Below are positions 29,504 through 42,114 of a stretch of 64,000 nt of DNA, one piece after another. The position numbers were made by a program, and so were the translations under genes. How positions within the stretch are numbered: position 1 is the first letter of the stretch; each line of letters begins with the position of its first letter. Source of the stretch: Telopea speciosissima (Eukaryota > Streptophyta > Magnoliopsida > Proteales > Proteaceae). The notes below the pieces were generated by a model that did no database searches, was not told the DNA's origin, and saw nothing but the letters and a program-made list of their open reading frames with translations. The stretch is taken from contig NC_057925.1 in the NCBI RefSeq assembly GCF_018873765.1, positions 8,877,568 to 8,941,567 on the forward strand. The letters run 5' to 3'.

Positions 29504-30724
29504 GGGAATCACTTTTTGGCTTTTCTTCCCTAAAAAAAGAACAGAAAAATCAATATAGTTTTTACTATAAAGTATAGCTGAACATATTTCTAAGAAATCA
29601 GACTAAACATCCTTTCTGTAATCATCTCCTCGTCAAGTTCTGGGCCTAATATTTTCATTTCTCAACCCCAAGTGATGGGGAATCCTTGAGTATTAGTCCT
29701 TTTCTCATCTTTTTCTTCTTTTCCTTTTCTGAATAAACGAGGGATATTTAATAAGAGGTCAGAAATGAAGTGCTGGGGCTTTGAACAAGGGTCTTAGTTA
29801 ATCAGATATTCAAAACTCATCCTTCCGGGAATGGAAGGATCAAATTCAACTTTAGAAATAGAAAATACTTCAAGGGTTGCTCCAAGTTGTAATCCTGAAA
29901 AATCTATTTAGAAACAACCAAGAACCAAAAAATCTAAAAGATGTCTTTCAGGACTAGTGCTATGAAGAGCGATCAAGCACATACACTTCACTTGTTAAGG
30001 ATTGAATATTTTCATATTGCATTTGGATTGCCATTGTGATCAAAGGTGATTTTTGCCATTTCTACAAGAAATCCATCCAGCCACATATTAAACTCTATGC
30101 ACCATAAAGTTCTTGCAAAAGAACTACACGAATTAGAGGGTATAATCTTTTGGAGGGAAAAAAAAAATCAAAGAGCGTATAAGAAAGTCTAGAACCACAC
30201 CTGCTTGCTATGAACCAAATTGTACAATTGAAAATAATTCAGACAGTTAATGACCAAATCTAGAACTAATGCAACTTGCTACATGGAGTTTGAATAAATA
30301 TCGCATAAAATTCGATAATATCATTTGGAACTTCAAATAGGAAAAACAAAAAGAAGATGCGACTAACTTTAGAATAAGATTTGGTCACTTTCAATTGGTT
30401 TTACACCATAAATTTGCTCAATTGCATATTTGACATGGATGGCTTGACGAGATCAGAAAAGAATTGTCTGCACAAAATAAACTTTTCATGACTATATAAC
30501 AAAAACAGGACCATATCTCCCTGTAGATCCAGAATGCATCAGTTTTTTCTGGCTAGTAAGACAAACAAAGTATGAAAACACATCGGGCAATTGGTGAAAA
30601 TAGCTTCAACATCCACACACACAAATATATATATATATAAGACGGAAAGAGAAGAGAAATGGAAAATGAAAAATGACAAATGAAAGATGCAAGATAATAA
30701 GAGGAAAGAAGTCCAACTCAACAT

Positions 30725-31620
30725 GACAGGAGGTTCTCAGCTAAATGGGGTCTAGTACATGGATCCTTGCCCTCCAATAGGCTCTATTCGAGGTCATACT
30801 AGGTACAAGACCTAGGCTATGCATGACCTTCCTCACCACTTCTCCTATGATCATTTTAGGCCAGCCCCTAGCTCTTTTAGCTCCTTCAATTGGAATCATA
30901 TCACTCCTCCTTACTGGGGCGTCGTGCCTTGGTCGCCTAATTGGTGTCGCCTTGAATTTGGACCCTCTCCATCGCCTTGAGTCGCCTAGATGCCGTGACA
31001 ACTATGCCTAGACCTCCGTTGAATATGACCATACCACCTTAAACGACTCTCTCAGAACTTGTCATTGATCGGGGCGACTACCACATCTGCTCTAATACAA
31101 TCATTCCGTACTTTATCCTTCATTGTTTTTCCACACATCCATCTTAACATCTTCATCTCTGCTACACATAGCTTATCAATATGACACTTCTTAACTACCC
31201 AACATTCTGTTCCATACATCATAGCCGGTCGTACAACAATTCTATAAACTTTCCTTTAAGCTTTAAAGGAATACGTCGGTCACACAACACTCCGGACGCA
31301 CCTCTCCACTTTATTCATCCCACTTTAATTCTCTGTCAAACATCATCATCTATGCCACCTTTTTTTACTTATGACTAACCTCAGATATCTAAAATAGTCA
31401 CTTGTGGTATCTCTCTGTCCTCAATTCGCACATATCAGTATCCATCACAGTTTGACCAAAATTACACATCATATACTCCGACTTCGTTCTATTAATCTTA
31501 AAGCCTCTTGTTTCCAAGGTTGACATCCAAAGCTCTAACTTAGAGTTAATCCCTTCTTTTGTTTCATCCACCAAAACGATATCTTCTTTTCTTATTATTG
31601 CTATAGACAACAAATGAATG
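30725..31620 (-). mobile_element. LINE reverse transcriptase 3' fragment
   Basis: On the minus strand: DIVLVDETKEGINSKLELW (lacking the preceding catalytic FADD start), then LETRGFKINRTKSEYM, VRPAMMYGTECWVVKK, EMKMLRWMCG, LRWYGHIQRR and APVRRSDMIPIEGAKRARGWPK, ending WRARIHVLDPI. This is the familiar C-terminal half of plant LINE RT ORFs. It has stops, frame changes and an internal MITE, so it is dead. It truncates gene-X copy A. Confidence 0.9.
30925..31004. mobile_element. TAGTTGTCA-family MITE nested in LINE
   Basis: Ends TGACAACTA at 31,004 and has the family interior (CGCCTAG, CGCCTTG). It interrupts the LINE reading frame between HIQRRSR and APVRRSD, so it inserted after the LINE. The left end is degraded. 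Confidence 0.65.
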
Positions 31621-31649
31621 GTAACCACACAGGACAGCAGACAAACCAT

Positions 31650-33450
31650 AAACCTATCAATTAGAACAGTTCAAGAAATAAAATAAATGCATATCTTAAA
31701 CTTTAAAAAACACCAATGACAGAAACCTAACCAGGAAGGTGAAAGCTCCTTTTAAGTTGACAAACACTTCAATTCCTGCCAAATGGTTAAGCGTAAAAAT
31801 AAAAACAAAGCACATAAATCCATTGTGTAGTTCCAAACAACTTCATTAGTTCCAATACAAGAAGACTTACGTAGCATTAACACTTACTTGGACCTTTTTG
31901 ACAGGATTGTCCTGGCTATCCACATTAGCCGGACTTTCTTCCTTAGTGGCTTGCTCATCTGATACATTTTTGTGGATCAGATAAATCAGGCCCCTCATCT
32001 GAGGCAGTTTCCTGCTTCATCAAGCTTATATGATTCTTACTCTGTTTATCAGCTTGTAACTGTGAACCTTGAGGCTTTGCCTCTCCTTTCAACGAGAATA
32101 TCCTTGTCTCCTATCTCTGCTTTATATCCTGTAGCTTCATGATTCTCAATTTTGTGTTTCTCAAGAACCTGAGGATTTTCTTCTTTATTGAGAGCTTTGC
32201 TTGAGTAGTCTGAACTTCAGATGTTTCCTTGCTCTGGTTACTTGCTAGTTCTGAATCAGTTCTTGTCAGATGTTTCCCATAACCAACTACTCCAGATCTT
32301 TCCTTATCGATTGCTATACCTGTCTTCAGGAAGCACATCAGCTTCCATGTCCTTTGGGTGCAATGTCTTCTCATCTTCAGTCTTTATTTGTCTTTTAGTT
32401 TTGACTTACCCTTCTTTATTGCCTTTGATGCTCTTTTTTCTTCTTCATGTTTCCCTTCTTTTTAAACGGTTTAACATCATCAATCTCAGTAGCATCTACT
32501 TTTGCAGAATCTCAGCTGCCCTTCCTGCCATCAGAGTCCATTTCCTTTTTCCCAAGATTGTGATGCTTCTGAAAACTAGAACCCACAGTATTGTCCATAT
32601 CAATTTCACCAGTCACCATCTTCTTCTCAATTATTCCACCTAGTTTGTCATCAATATACAAAGCCAGATTTCCTTCCTCATCAGTATTTTTCTACCCCGT
32701 GGCTTTGTATGTCTTTTTTAGGCAGCATTTGAGGGTTTTCTCTTCACCGTAGCATCCCTTTTCAGTGGCTCAGAAACCTCTTGCTTTTCAAAAGTATTTG
32801 TTTCAGCAATTTCCACTCTCTTAGCTTCTTCAGGAAGTCTATCAACAGACATTTATGCAGCCATGGTATCATTCTGTGTTATTTCACTATATTCTGCAAT
32901 CTGCTGCTTTGAACTCCCTTCTTGGCCCCTTGACGACATCCCCCCACCATTACTTGGAATCTCAGGATAAGGATCTGATTTAGAAAGTATGGTGAATACC
33001 TTTACCTTCTTCCCAACTATCCTGTCAAAATCATTCTCAATCAACAAATACCTACAAAAGGAAGACATATCCTTCCTTGGACATAGTCTAGATGATCCCA
33101 TTTCAACTAACAAGGAAGAAGAATGCCTCTGCCATCTTCTTGTTAGCACCTCTTTTGTGTTTCTTTGTAGCAGTTTTAGCCATCTTTGCACTCTCAACCT
33201 CACCTTTCCCAACCTCAATAGCCCCCATTGGTTTGTTCTCCCGGGCTTTTATTAGCTATTACTACCCCCTTTCATTTTAACCCTACAATTTCCCTTGGTG
33301 CCTTCCTTCTTGTTGGTAAACCACACCTTGTACTTTACCAGCAACAGATTTCTGATTTTTTTCTTCTTAATCATCATTTCCACAAACCTAGAAAGCTAAA
33401 CCTCAACTTTTCAGTATCTGCGCCAGAAGGAAAACCATATAGGCATGGAA
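31650..33450 (-). pseudogene. Gene X copy A: Lys-rich Tudor-like protein pseudogene
   Basis: Minus-strand remnants of an unrecognised plant nuclear-type protein. The N-terminal block contains GSSRLCPRKDMSSFCRYLLIEN and VGKKVKVF (about 33,100-33,000). It jumps straight to ILSKSDPYPEIPSNGGG, so the Tudor core present in the copy at 49.6 kb is deleted. A long Lys/Glu-rich C-terminal region follows (about 32,560-31,900) with many stops and frame changes. It also has a 3'-flank block in common with copy B up to about 31,650, where LINE sequence takes over. The Tudor assignment rests on the copy at 49.6 kb. Function of the parent gene is unknown. Confidence 0.7.
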
Positions 33451-33879
33451 ATGCAAAAACCCACAATCGAAAGAACTCCTCAAAACCCAAAACTCTAGAA
33501 CCAATAAATCCCCAAACTCTGAGCTCTTAGAACATCCACAAGGACCACAACTAATTCAATAAAAAACAAAACCCTAACTACGTTAATACCCACATAAACC
33601 AAAAGCATAATGAAATCATATAGAAAATCTAGTCCGAAATAAAAGAATCAGAAGGCGCAACTAGAAACCCTAAAATGAAAAACAGTAATACCATTATCTC
33701 AGCCCCGTGGCGAGGTGTGATGGGCTCTGACAAGTGCAATGGCGGATTTCCTAATTTGATGCATTGACGGCCTGGCGGGTGTTTAAAGCTTATTGTTTGA
33801 AATCCAACCTGTCCGACCGGACTTTGGTCCGGTTCGTTTCCTTCGGAATTCCAATCTAGCCAGGCCACTTTAGCCAGCC

Positions 33880-34085
33880 CATGGTTCTAAGTATCGGTAT
33901 CGTATTACTCGTTAGTACCTTTTGCATGTAGCCAATCCTGATACCATATCCGTAACACAGTACCGACAAGAAGTAAAATGGTCAAAAAAACTCATTTTTT
34001 AAAGGGATTCAAGTGTAATTTTGTCTGATATAACCGATCCATTCCGATATCATATCTGTATCGGATCGATTTTGGTATGGACAAT
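33880..34085. repeat. GATC/TATCGG-rich dispersed repeat
   Basis: Contains TATCGGTATCGTATTAC, CCGATACCATATCCGT-like and TGTATCGGATCGATTTTGGT motifs. It separates the two inverted gene-X copies A and B. Same loose family as 19,570-19,680. Confidence 0.5.
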
Positions 34086-34086
34086 A

Positions 34087-35345
34087 TTGTGGGTTCTAGT
34101 TTTCAGAAGCATCACCATGCTGGAAAAAAGGAAACGGGTTCTCATGGCAGTGAGGTCAGCTGAGGCTCTGCAAAAGTGGACGCTACTGAGATTGATGATG
34201 TTAAACTATTTAACAAGAAGGGAAAGATGAAGAAGAAAAAGAGCATCAAAGGCAATAAAGAAGGGCAAGTCAAAACCAAAAGCCAAAGAAAGACTAAAGA
34301 TGAGAAGATATTGCACCCAAAGGACATGGAAGCTGAAGTGCTTCCTGAAGACAGATATAGAAATCGATAAGGAAAGATCTGGAATTGTTGGTTATGGGAA
34401 ACATTTGACAAGAATTGATTCAGAACTAGCAAGAGACCAGAGCAAGGAAACGTCTGAAGTTCAGACTACTCAAGCAAAACCTCTCAATAAACAAGAAAAT
34501 CCTCAGGTTCTTGAGATACAGAAAATTGAGAATCTTGAAGCTACAGGATATAAAGCAGAGACAGTAGACAAGGATAATCTGGTTGAAAGGAGAGGCAAAG
34601 CCTCAGGGTTCACAGTTACGAGCTGATAAACAGAGTAAGAATGATGTAAGTTTGGTGAAGTAGGAAACTGCCTCAGATGAAGGGCATGATTTATTGATTC
34701 ATAAAAATGTATCAAATAACCAAACCACTAAGGAAGAAAATCAGGCTAATGTGGAAAGCCAGGAAATTCCTGTCAAAAAGGTCCAAGCAAATGTTAAAGC
34801 CAACTAAGTATTCTTGTATTGGAACTACTAAAGATGTTTGAAACTAAAAAATGCTTCTTCTTGCCTTATTTTTAATTATTTAACCATTTGGCAGAAATTG
34901 AAGTGTTGGTCAACTGAAAAGGAGCTTTCACCTTCCTGGTTAGGTTTCTGCCATTGGCGTTTTTTAAGGTTTAAGATATGCATTTATTTTAGGGGAAAAT
35001 TTTCATACACGGCTGTGTGAGAGGGTCTCTCACAAAGAGTTGGAAAAGTCATAAATCCTCACCCATTAATTAATGCCTTGAAACTTCCACCCTCTCACAT
35101 ACATTGTTTACACGATCGTGTATGAAAACTTTCCCCTTTATTTTATTTCTTGAACTGTTCTAATTAATAGATTTATGAGAGAGCGGTTTGAGCTTGAGAT
35201 TTTACCGAGTCAGGCATTCACCATACTTTCTAAACCGGAGCCTTGTCCTGAGATTGCAAGTGATGGTGGGAGGATGTTACCAAGAGGCCCAAAAAGGAGT
35301 TCAAAGCAGTGGATTGCAGAAGCCAAGAGAGTGATAAGTTGAACA
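34087..35345 (+). pseudogene. Gene X copy B, inverted relative to copy A
   Basis: Plus strand. The Lys-rich region (VDATEIDDVK, SIKGNKEGQVKTKSQRKTKD, KILHPKDMEAEVLPEDRYRN) runs from about 34,170 to 34,800 and corresponds to the C-terminal part of copy A, with frameshifts and stops. After the shared 3' flank and a MITE insertion (34,992-35,136) comes a separate block at about 35,170-35,340: ELEILPSQAFTILSKPEPCP...RSSKQWIAEAKRVIS. This belongs to the region after the Tudor core. The order is therefore scrambled relative to copy A, so two fragments were joined. Non-functional. Confidence 0.65.
34992..35136. mobile_element. 145-bp Mutator-type MITE with 9-bp target duplication
   Basis: Ends are GGGGAAAATTTTCATACACG and CGTGTATGAAAACTTTCCCC, imperfect inverted repeats of 20 bp. 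TTTATTTTA is duplicated exactly on both sides (34983-34991 and 35137-35145). A 9-bp duplication is characteristic of Mutator-like elements. The paralogous copy A (near 31,670-31,695, other strand) has the uninterrupted site. Confidence 0.93.
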
Positions 35346-37125
35346 AGATGATAAATCCTTAGTTCAAGAATCTCCCTCTTCCCTTTAAGACTAAATATGG
35401 GGAGGATCATTACATATACCCTCAAGGTTTAAAAAATCAGGAATTGGATCGGCGAATCAGCTGATTCAAAAATAAATCGGTCGTGATTGATTCGAGTTCA
35501 GCTGATTCAACACATCTGATTCATGCCAAGAAACCCTAGAATTGCAGAGTTTTTAGATCTGAGGACCGATTCGATCCCTGATCTCATTTTTGAATACGTT
35601 GCATGTCTTGGATCGTGCATGCACTGAGACCAATTTGATGTGAAAAGATTTTCAAAATAGAAAACAAATTAACATAATTGAAAATCTAACGATTGGTACT
35701 GTGATTTGTGTATTGAACCTTCACAAGGTGCTTATAGAATATAAAATCCATTAGAATGTAAACGAATGCAAAATTAATTCCATATTTGATGTAAAATTAT
35801 GCATGAAAATTGAAAAAAAACCTCGCAATGAGGAAAGAAAAATTAGTGAAAATAAACGAAATTAATTGGAAAACCCTAGAGGGCCATACAATTAAACAAT
35901 TAGACAAGTCTATCCATAATGAGTTGAAAGGTTAGAGGTCTTATCTTGCTTCCTGCATACTTGATCTAGAGCCATGATTTGGGTGGCGAAAAGAGGACTA
36001 TCTACGTCTGTAACCTGCAACAAACTATTTTTCAACAAGAAAAGAATCCCTCTTTGAATCGAAATCAATGAAGGTTGCATGTGATTCTCTATTGTAGAAT
36101 GAAACTTTTCAATGGATGCTATCAAATCGAAAAAGTTTGCGACTGGTAATTAGGGTTTTGGTGAAGGAAGAGAAGCTATAGAAATTTATAAGGGAAAGAA
36201 GTTTCTAGAATCAACAAATGTATCATATACATTTACCAAAATACCCTTGTAGTAGTGTAGTACACTACCACTTGACACCCTAACCATTTATCGAATAGCC
36301 ATTGGTATTAATGGCCACCAAGACTAGCTAGATTCACAGCCCAAATCTAGACCTTGCTAATTTGATAATTTGTGGATGCTACGAAATCGAAAAAGTTTGT
36401 AGCAGGAAATTAGGGTTATGGTGAAGAATAAGGAGCAGAAAAGGAAGAGAAATTATAGAAATTTATAAGGGAAAGAAGTTTCTAGAATCAACAAATGTAT
36501 CACATACATTTACCAAAATACCCTGGTAGTAGTGTAGTACACTACCACTTGACACGCTAACCATTTATCGAATAGCCATTGGTATTAAGGGCCACCAAGA
36601 CTAACCAAATTCACCAACCCAAATCTAGATTTTGCTAATTTGATCATTTATGTAAGAGAAGTTGGAGTCTTTGATATATTTTTTTTCTTATAGACAAAGA
36701 TTTAAGTAAATATTATTTATAAAATAATGCCAATTTTTTTTTGTTAACTAAAATAATGCCAAATTAATACATCTTCAAAGTAATGCAAGAACCCAAAAGA
36801 AACCAAATGAAAGTAATGCACTTAATTAATTATAAAACCTATATCTTGAAAACTCTATTCCACTTTAGAGAAAAAATTGCTTGATATAGAATCACTATTC
36901 ATAAATTTATAAGGGTGTGAATATTTCTTATATCAATTTTCATACACACAAAAACAATAAATATTTAATATTCTTTCCTTTCTAATTCATATGGTTTTGT
37001 CACCTTAAATGCTGACAATTGTATAGTCGATACACTTAAAAAGGTCTAAACATTGTAATCTTGTATAAGTTCCGGTTGAAAGGGTTTCAAGAGGGATGGA
37101 CTGGGGTTGGTCCTAACCTTTGGTA
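35346..37125. repeat. Linker repeat L1 (segmental duplication, copy 1)
   Basis: Closely matches 50,926-52,480 (L3) and, more distantly, 45,100-46,650 (L2). Shared blocks include AAACCCTAGAATTGC, GATGTGAAAAGATTTTCAAA, GGAAAGAAGTTTCTAGAATC and CCACTTGACACCCTAACC. Copy 1 has an internal tandem duplication of about 258 bp (from about 36,115 and 36,374). No coding sequence. It continues at 42,608 after the CACTA insertion. Confidence 0.85.
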
Positions 37126-37144
37126 CACTACAAAAAATATGATT

Positions 37145-37565
37145 TTTTGCGACGGTAATAAACCGTCGTCAAAAATAGTTTTCTGTCGCTAAAAATATTG
37201 GCGACGGTAATTTTAACCGGCGCCAGTCCGTCGGCTAAAGTGATGTCGGGGAAAATAACGACGGTAAAACTGCTCCCGTCTAGCAAAATTATTTTTGGCG
37301 ATGCTTTACGTTTCCGTCGCTAAAAATATATTTTTGGCGACGTTTAGTGTTTCTGTAGCTAAAAATATATTTTTGGCGACACATACTTTTTCGTCGCTAA
37401 AAATTTATGTTTTACGACGGTTTTAATCGTCACTATAAATGTCAATATTAGGCGACGGTCTTTGGTATACCGTCAGGAAAAATCTAATTTATATGACGGA
37501 CATTTAAATAACCGTCGGTAAAAATGAATCTTTAGCGACGGTCATATTTTTACCGTCGCCAAAAA
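37145..37565. repeat. CACTA left subterminal repeat array
   Basis: About a dozen GCGACGG / CCGTCG(C/G)(T/C)AAAAAT units spaced 20-40 bp, partly palindromic. Such subterminal motifs are transposase binding sites in CACTA elements. Confidence 0.9.
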
Positions 37566-38839
37566 GCCTCTTTTTTTTTTTTCCCCCTATTTATTATAGG
37601 GTATTCATTGCTTGTAATTCAGAAAGGGAAATTTTCACCTGTAATCTACATCCATATATAATATTCATTCCCTAAAAGAAAAACCATTAACTACAAAATC
37701 CATATAAACATTGCATTAATGCATTGCTTTCCATTAACACAAACTCAAAAGGATTCCTTTAAAATTCACTTTCAATCAACTCTCCACCAATGTTGTTATA
37801 ACCAAAACACCAACAAAAAACAACCCAAAGAGAAAAAGTTTCTAGCCAAAGGAACATCATAATCTAATACTCCTTCCAATAAAATACTTCATCACCGTTG
37901 CTCTCCACATTGCAGATCAAGAACATCATAATTTAGTCCTCCTTCCAATCTCCATTCTTTCGAATTTCATAGTTGGAACTTTCTAGCTTCTAACTTCATT
38001 GCACCTGAAGGAAACATAGATGAACAAATTACAAATAAGTTAAAATCCTTTGAAGGACTAAAATAAACAAAAAGGGATCATCTTGACAAGTCATCATCTT
38101 GGCACTAAGAAGTGGCAAACCATATCCACCTATGAAAGGGCTTCATATTCCTAAGATCTGAGAAGGGACAAGTAAGGGAGGAGAAAGATCAAAATTAAAA
38201 TAAGGGTACTGTTAGTACCACTACAACAGAGTAGGGTTGAAGAAAGAAGAAGAATAGAATAGCTAAGATGGCTAGAGAAGAAGGAGAAGGCAGCCACACA
38301 GCCAGTAGATGCACCACACCAAAATTCTATCTTTCAAAAAACTGCAACTTTCATTGGTTACAACCTTGTATTTAAATAGGAAAATAAAGACTCATATCTA
38401 GACTAAAAATGAAACAAACACTAAATCAAACTCTACCACTGCCTAAAGTAAAACAAAAGATGACAAGAAATCCAAATGATAAATCTAGATCTACATAAAT
38501 AAATAAACTTTGATATCCTACTAAATGAAAACTAAATTTGGACCCGATTCATCTCCATCTAGGCTCCCCATCGAGTTTGGGCTAGTCCAAGGAAGTGTTC
38601 CTGCATCAGATATCCTCTACTAACACTTACCAACAATCTACGATATACAGATACACAAGCACTCAAGCAGCCATCCTCTCATGTAATAAACAAACCACAA
38701 ACTAAAATAAAAATATCTACAAGCTACATATATCACTATTTTGTTAATAGAAAGGTCACCATATTAAACCATCAACAATCATCAATAAGACATGAGAGTG
38801 CGGATCAAAATCCTCACAACAAAAAGAATGGAACAATTC

Positions 38840-39111
38840 CTAACCCACCTCTCTGCATGTTTTGAGTAATTCACTTTCGTCCAGCCTATCTACTTTAACT
38901 AATGCCTCAACATATTCAGCAAGTGCGGAGGGATTGGAATGTAGTGAAGGTTGACTATCAAATAGTCTTATCACTCCTTCTGGATCACTTCGGCGGTAAA
39001 GCTCTTTAAGTAGTTTGGCATCAGTTGCTCCATCTGCTTCACGTGCTCTCCAAGCTAAAGTGCCAACATAGCTTGACAAACGCCTTTGATGCACATCCAA
39101 AAGTCTACTCT
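38840..39111 (-). pseudogene. Captured FtsH (FTSH4/YME1-like) exon fragment in CACTA
   Basis: The minus-strand segment starts at a good splice acceptor (TTTTGCCTGCAG) and reads SRLLDVHQRRLSSYVGTLAW ... KELYRRSDPEGVIRLFDSQP ... LVKVDRLDESELLKT. It matches the N-terminal region, before the AAA domain, of plant mitochondrial FtsH4-type zinc metalloproteases. After LLKT the frame is lost (a QRGGLG-like continuation is visible one frame over), so about 85 codons remain. No AAA ATPase or protease domain is present. Confidence 0.82.
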
Positions 39112-40149
39112 CTGCAGGCAAAAGGAAAAAATATGATGAACAAGTAATCAACAAAATAACCAACTATTAAAATAAAAACCAAAGCGACAGCTGCAAATAT
39201 GCATGGTTTGCTTTGTACAGAAAGAGTCATGAACATCTCTGCCTGTTAAGAAGTTTAGCAACTATTTACTATTCAGTCATAGCAGGCAACCATATAAAGG
39301 TTGGTAACCCAAGCAAGAATATTAGTATCAATAAATTGTTGTGGAGTCGGTCTCTCTGTAGGTGGATTCCTATTTCCTAGGCATTATCTCTTTTCTGCTT
39401 ATCTTGCACTTCTAGTTTCTATTTACCATTATGGCAACCTAATCTAGGTTCCCAATAACATAATCAACCATCATTCCCCATGTTGTCTCCATCAAACCAC
39501 TATGCAACAAAACCCCTAACCTGCTCACTTCAACCTTAGACACCGATTGGAGTGTTTTTCACCTATTTATTTTCTAAAACCCAGTTCATGAAATTATTTA
39601 AGTCCCCTAAACCATTGTTGTTATTCACCTAAAGCTCTAGTTCTACCATCCAAACTTACCCATCACCCATCATTAATTCCAACCCTAGCACTAAACTGAT
39701 CCTACAACCCTCAAGCTACTAGTCTTCCCCTGCTGCAAACAGCAGCAGTTTTAGAATATTTTTACCTAATCGACTACCTAGTTTGGCTGGAGGCTGCATT
39801 AGTTGCAACTATTGGAGATACTACCATTGTGGCACCCTATTATTAGATCAAATTTCTATCAAATTTGGGTATCCTGTGATTGTCCTACATATGGTCAACA
39901 CAGAACAAGGTTTGGGCAACAGAATATAGTAAGACTTTAATTTTTCTTTCCCTCTATATATTTGCTGATGTTATTATATAATAAATCACATTAAATGAAT
40001 TAAGACATGCCAGAACTGACATTCAACCATACCAAAGAAGTGACTCACTGCAGGCTAACAAGCTTACTAATCACACAGTACATTCACCCACTACGATAAT
40101 AAAATTGAATTTAACTATGCAATTAAAAATGGTATATCAGTAATCATAC

Positions 40150-41076
40150 CTTCCCAAGGCCCACATGCACAATGGCAGTTTTGTCAATTTTAAAATCAAT
40201 ACGACCACGTCTCACCTCTTGCATTGCCCCAGTAATATCACTGGTCACTGAAACTAGCTATGTAGCAGGAAGAAAATAATTAAGGGCATTGCGATCGATC
40301 CATATGTTTACATCCATTCAATATCAACAAGTGGATAACTCACTTTGGGGTTTGGCATCAAACCACGTGGTCCAAGAATTCTTGCTATCTGTAACAGGAA
40401 GATCAAAACCTTTATTTGAAGAGAAGTACTAGTTGATTTGGTTATACATAATATAAATAGTATAAAAAATCCCATACCTTTCCAAGACGGGGCATGAAAA
40501 TGGGCATCCCAATACACTTATCAAAATTGAGTTTCCACCACCTGCAAGAATCCAAGTTGAGAAGTTTTATAAGTTAAGATATAGTTCAAATTAGAGAAAA
40601 TATTATATAGTGAGATAACATGATAAGTAACAGTGACTTGGTGATAGCCAAAAAACAGCAAATTTTGTTTTCTCTCTACATGGTCTCAATTCTCATTCTA
40701 GATCCTACTGGTATGACATCGTTTATCGTAAGGATGTAAATAATAGTGTTAAAAAATTAAGGCAAGGTATTATGATAGTCATAATATATAAATTGAAAGG
40801 GAAAGTTCTCCCTCTCAGTTCTCAATGGTTTATTTATCAGAGATCAGAGATTTCATATATTGGAGTATGCAAATTACTATTTTTGATTCCCTCAATAAGC
40901 TCATCTGCTCCAACTATATCAACCCTTGCAGCTCTAGCTTCATCTGCAGCTGCTCCTTCAGCAAACACAGCTACCCGGACAATCTAATAAGCAATATATT
41001 TCCTTTTAATGAACAAAGGAAAATTGAAGGTCACCTTTCCAGTACCATGTGGCAGACTTGCAGCACCACGCACCAT
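40150..41076 (-). pseudogene. Captured ribosomal protein L1 exons in CACTA
   Basis: Five minus-strand exon-like pieces with splice sites. First: 41076-41035 MVRGAASLPHGTGK. Second: 40983 to about 40,855 [20 protein letters not shown] / [14 protein letters not shown]. Third: about 40,544-40,482, in one frame KLNFDKCIGMPIFMPRLGK. Fourth: about 40,391-40,337 IARILGPRGLMPNPK. Fifth: 40238-40150 VTSDITGAMQEVRRGRIDF...IVHVGLGK. FDKCI and AVFAEGA resemble the organellar, probably mitochondrial, bacterial-type L1 rather than cytosolic L10a. N- and C-terminal parts are absent. It is a transduplicated fragment, not a ribosomal gene. Confidence 0.82.
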
Positions 41077-42114
41077 CTATGGCCAAGTCAGATACAATCA
41101 AAGTGTAAATGCAAGTTGAATATCCAATCAATTTAAACACTGAAAATTCTAGTAGCAATAGTTGAAAGACATTAGAATTAAAATAGTTTCATACAACTTG
41201 AAACAACAAACAACTTGAATAGAACTTTTGATTTCCCATCTCACAAATATAGGGTTGAATGTGCCGCTATAAGAGCTGCAACTTATGCCTGGCTTGTATT
41301 TCTTTTGGATAAAAGAGAAGAAAAAAGCAGCATATTACATAACTGCACAGAAAATTTGATAAAGCTTGTCACTCAAAGCACTCCAGGGTAATGAAAATTG
41401 GCAAGCATAACTGTCATTCAAATAGGATTTGATTTTCTGTGAACAGAGTTTTATGAAATCTATAAAATGCATTAAAATCTGGAATATGAGAAAAAGATTA
41501 AAGGAGACACATAGACACCAAAGTATCTCAGATGATCAAAGAACAAATATAGCGCAAAAGATTACCCCCGAACTCCATCTCTCAGATGATGAAATCGCAA
41601 AATGCAGAGTGAGGCTGAAATCTCCAACTCTCACAGCGTCGGTTCCTCGTCTCCTTCTTCCCCTGATGATGAATAACAAGACATTAGCTATTCAAAGTCT
41701 TCTACTCTTCTACTCTCCTCTTTTACACGGGCGATGAAAATGGGATTAAAAATAATACTTGGTACTGATGCATTCAACTTCAAGCCCGCCGGTTCCGTCG
41801 TTATCTCCTTATCCTGGTGGAGCGGTGGAGCAATGGAATAGAGATTGAAAGAGGATTAGAGCGATTGAGAAAGATTTGAGAGAGATTGAGTGAATAATAG
41901 AGCGCAGGGATTTTCAATAGAGGGGGAAAATAGGGTTCTGAACTTCTGATTATGGCTATAGAGATATTAGGGTTTGAGAGATTGAGTAGTGAGAGAGCGT
42001 AAGTTCGGGGGGAGAGTGATAGGAGAGAATGGCGGGATTTTGTGAGGGAATAATGGGTGTTGTTTGGGTTTAAGAGAAAGAAAAGCGGGAAGAGGAAAAT
42101 TGCCAAGTTAAAAG

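Larger units (their letters stand above)
27361..30720. other. Gene-free AT-rich stretch with local repeats
   Basis: No coding sequence recognised on either strand. It contains diverged direct repeats (27,838-27,945 and 27,995-28,100, sharing GCAAAGTTCAGATTACTAAA) and a 41-bp exact-type tandem pair (about 28,112-28,193, CATTTATTTTAA.CATTTCAC). It also has poly-G/T runs and a partial Au-SINE. The RFS gene 5' half does not resume here. Confidence 0.6.

Noticed and set aside
32221-32643. Plus-strand ORF of 140 aa, hydrophobic, resembling a membrane protein
   Set aside because: Antisense of the Lys-rich region of gene-X copy A; Lys codons read backwards give Phe/Leu. The same pattern at 34,142-34,432 is antisense of copy B.
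40150-41076. A real ribosomal protein L1 gene or bacterial contamination
   Set aside because: Only middle exons are present, they are separated by plant introns and enclosed by CACTA ends; N- and C-termini are missing.
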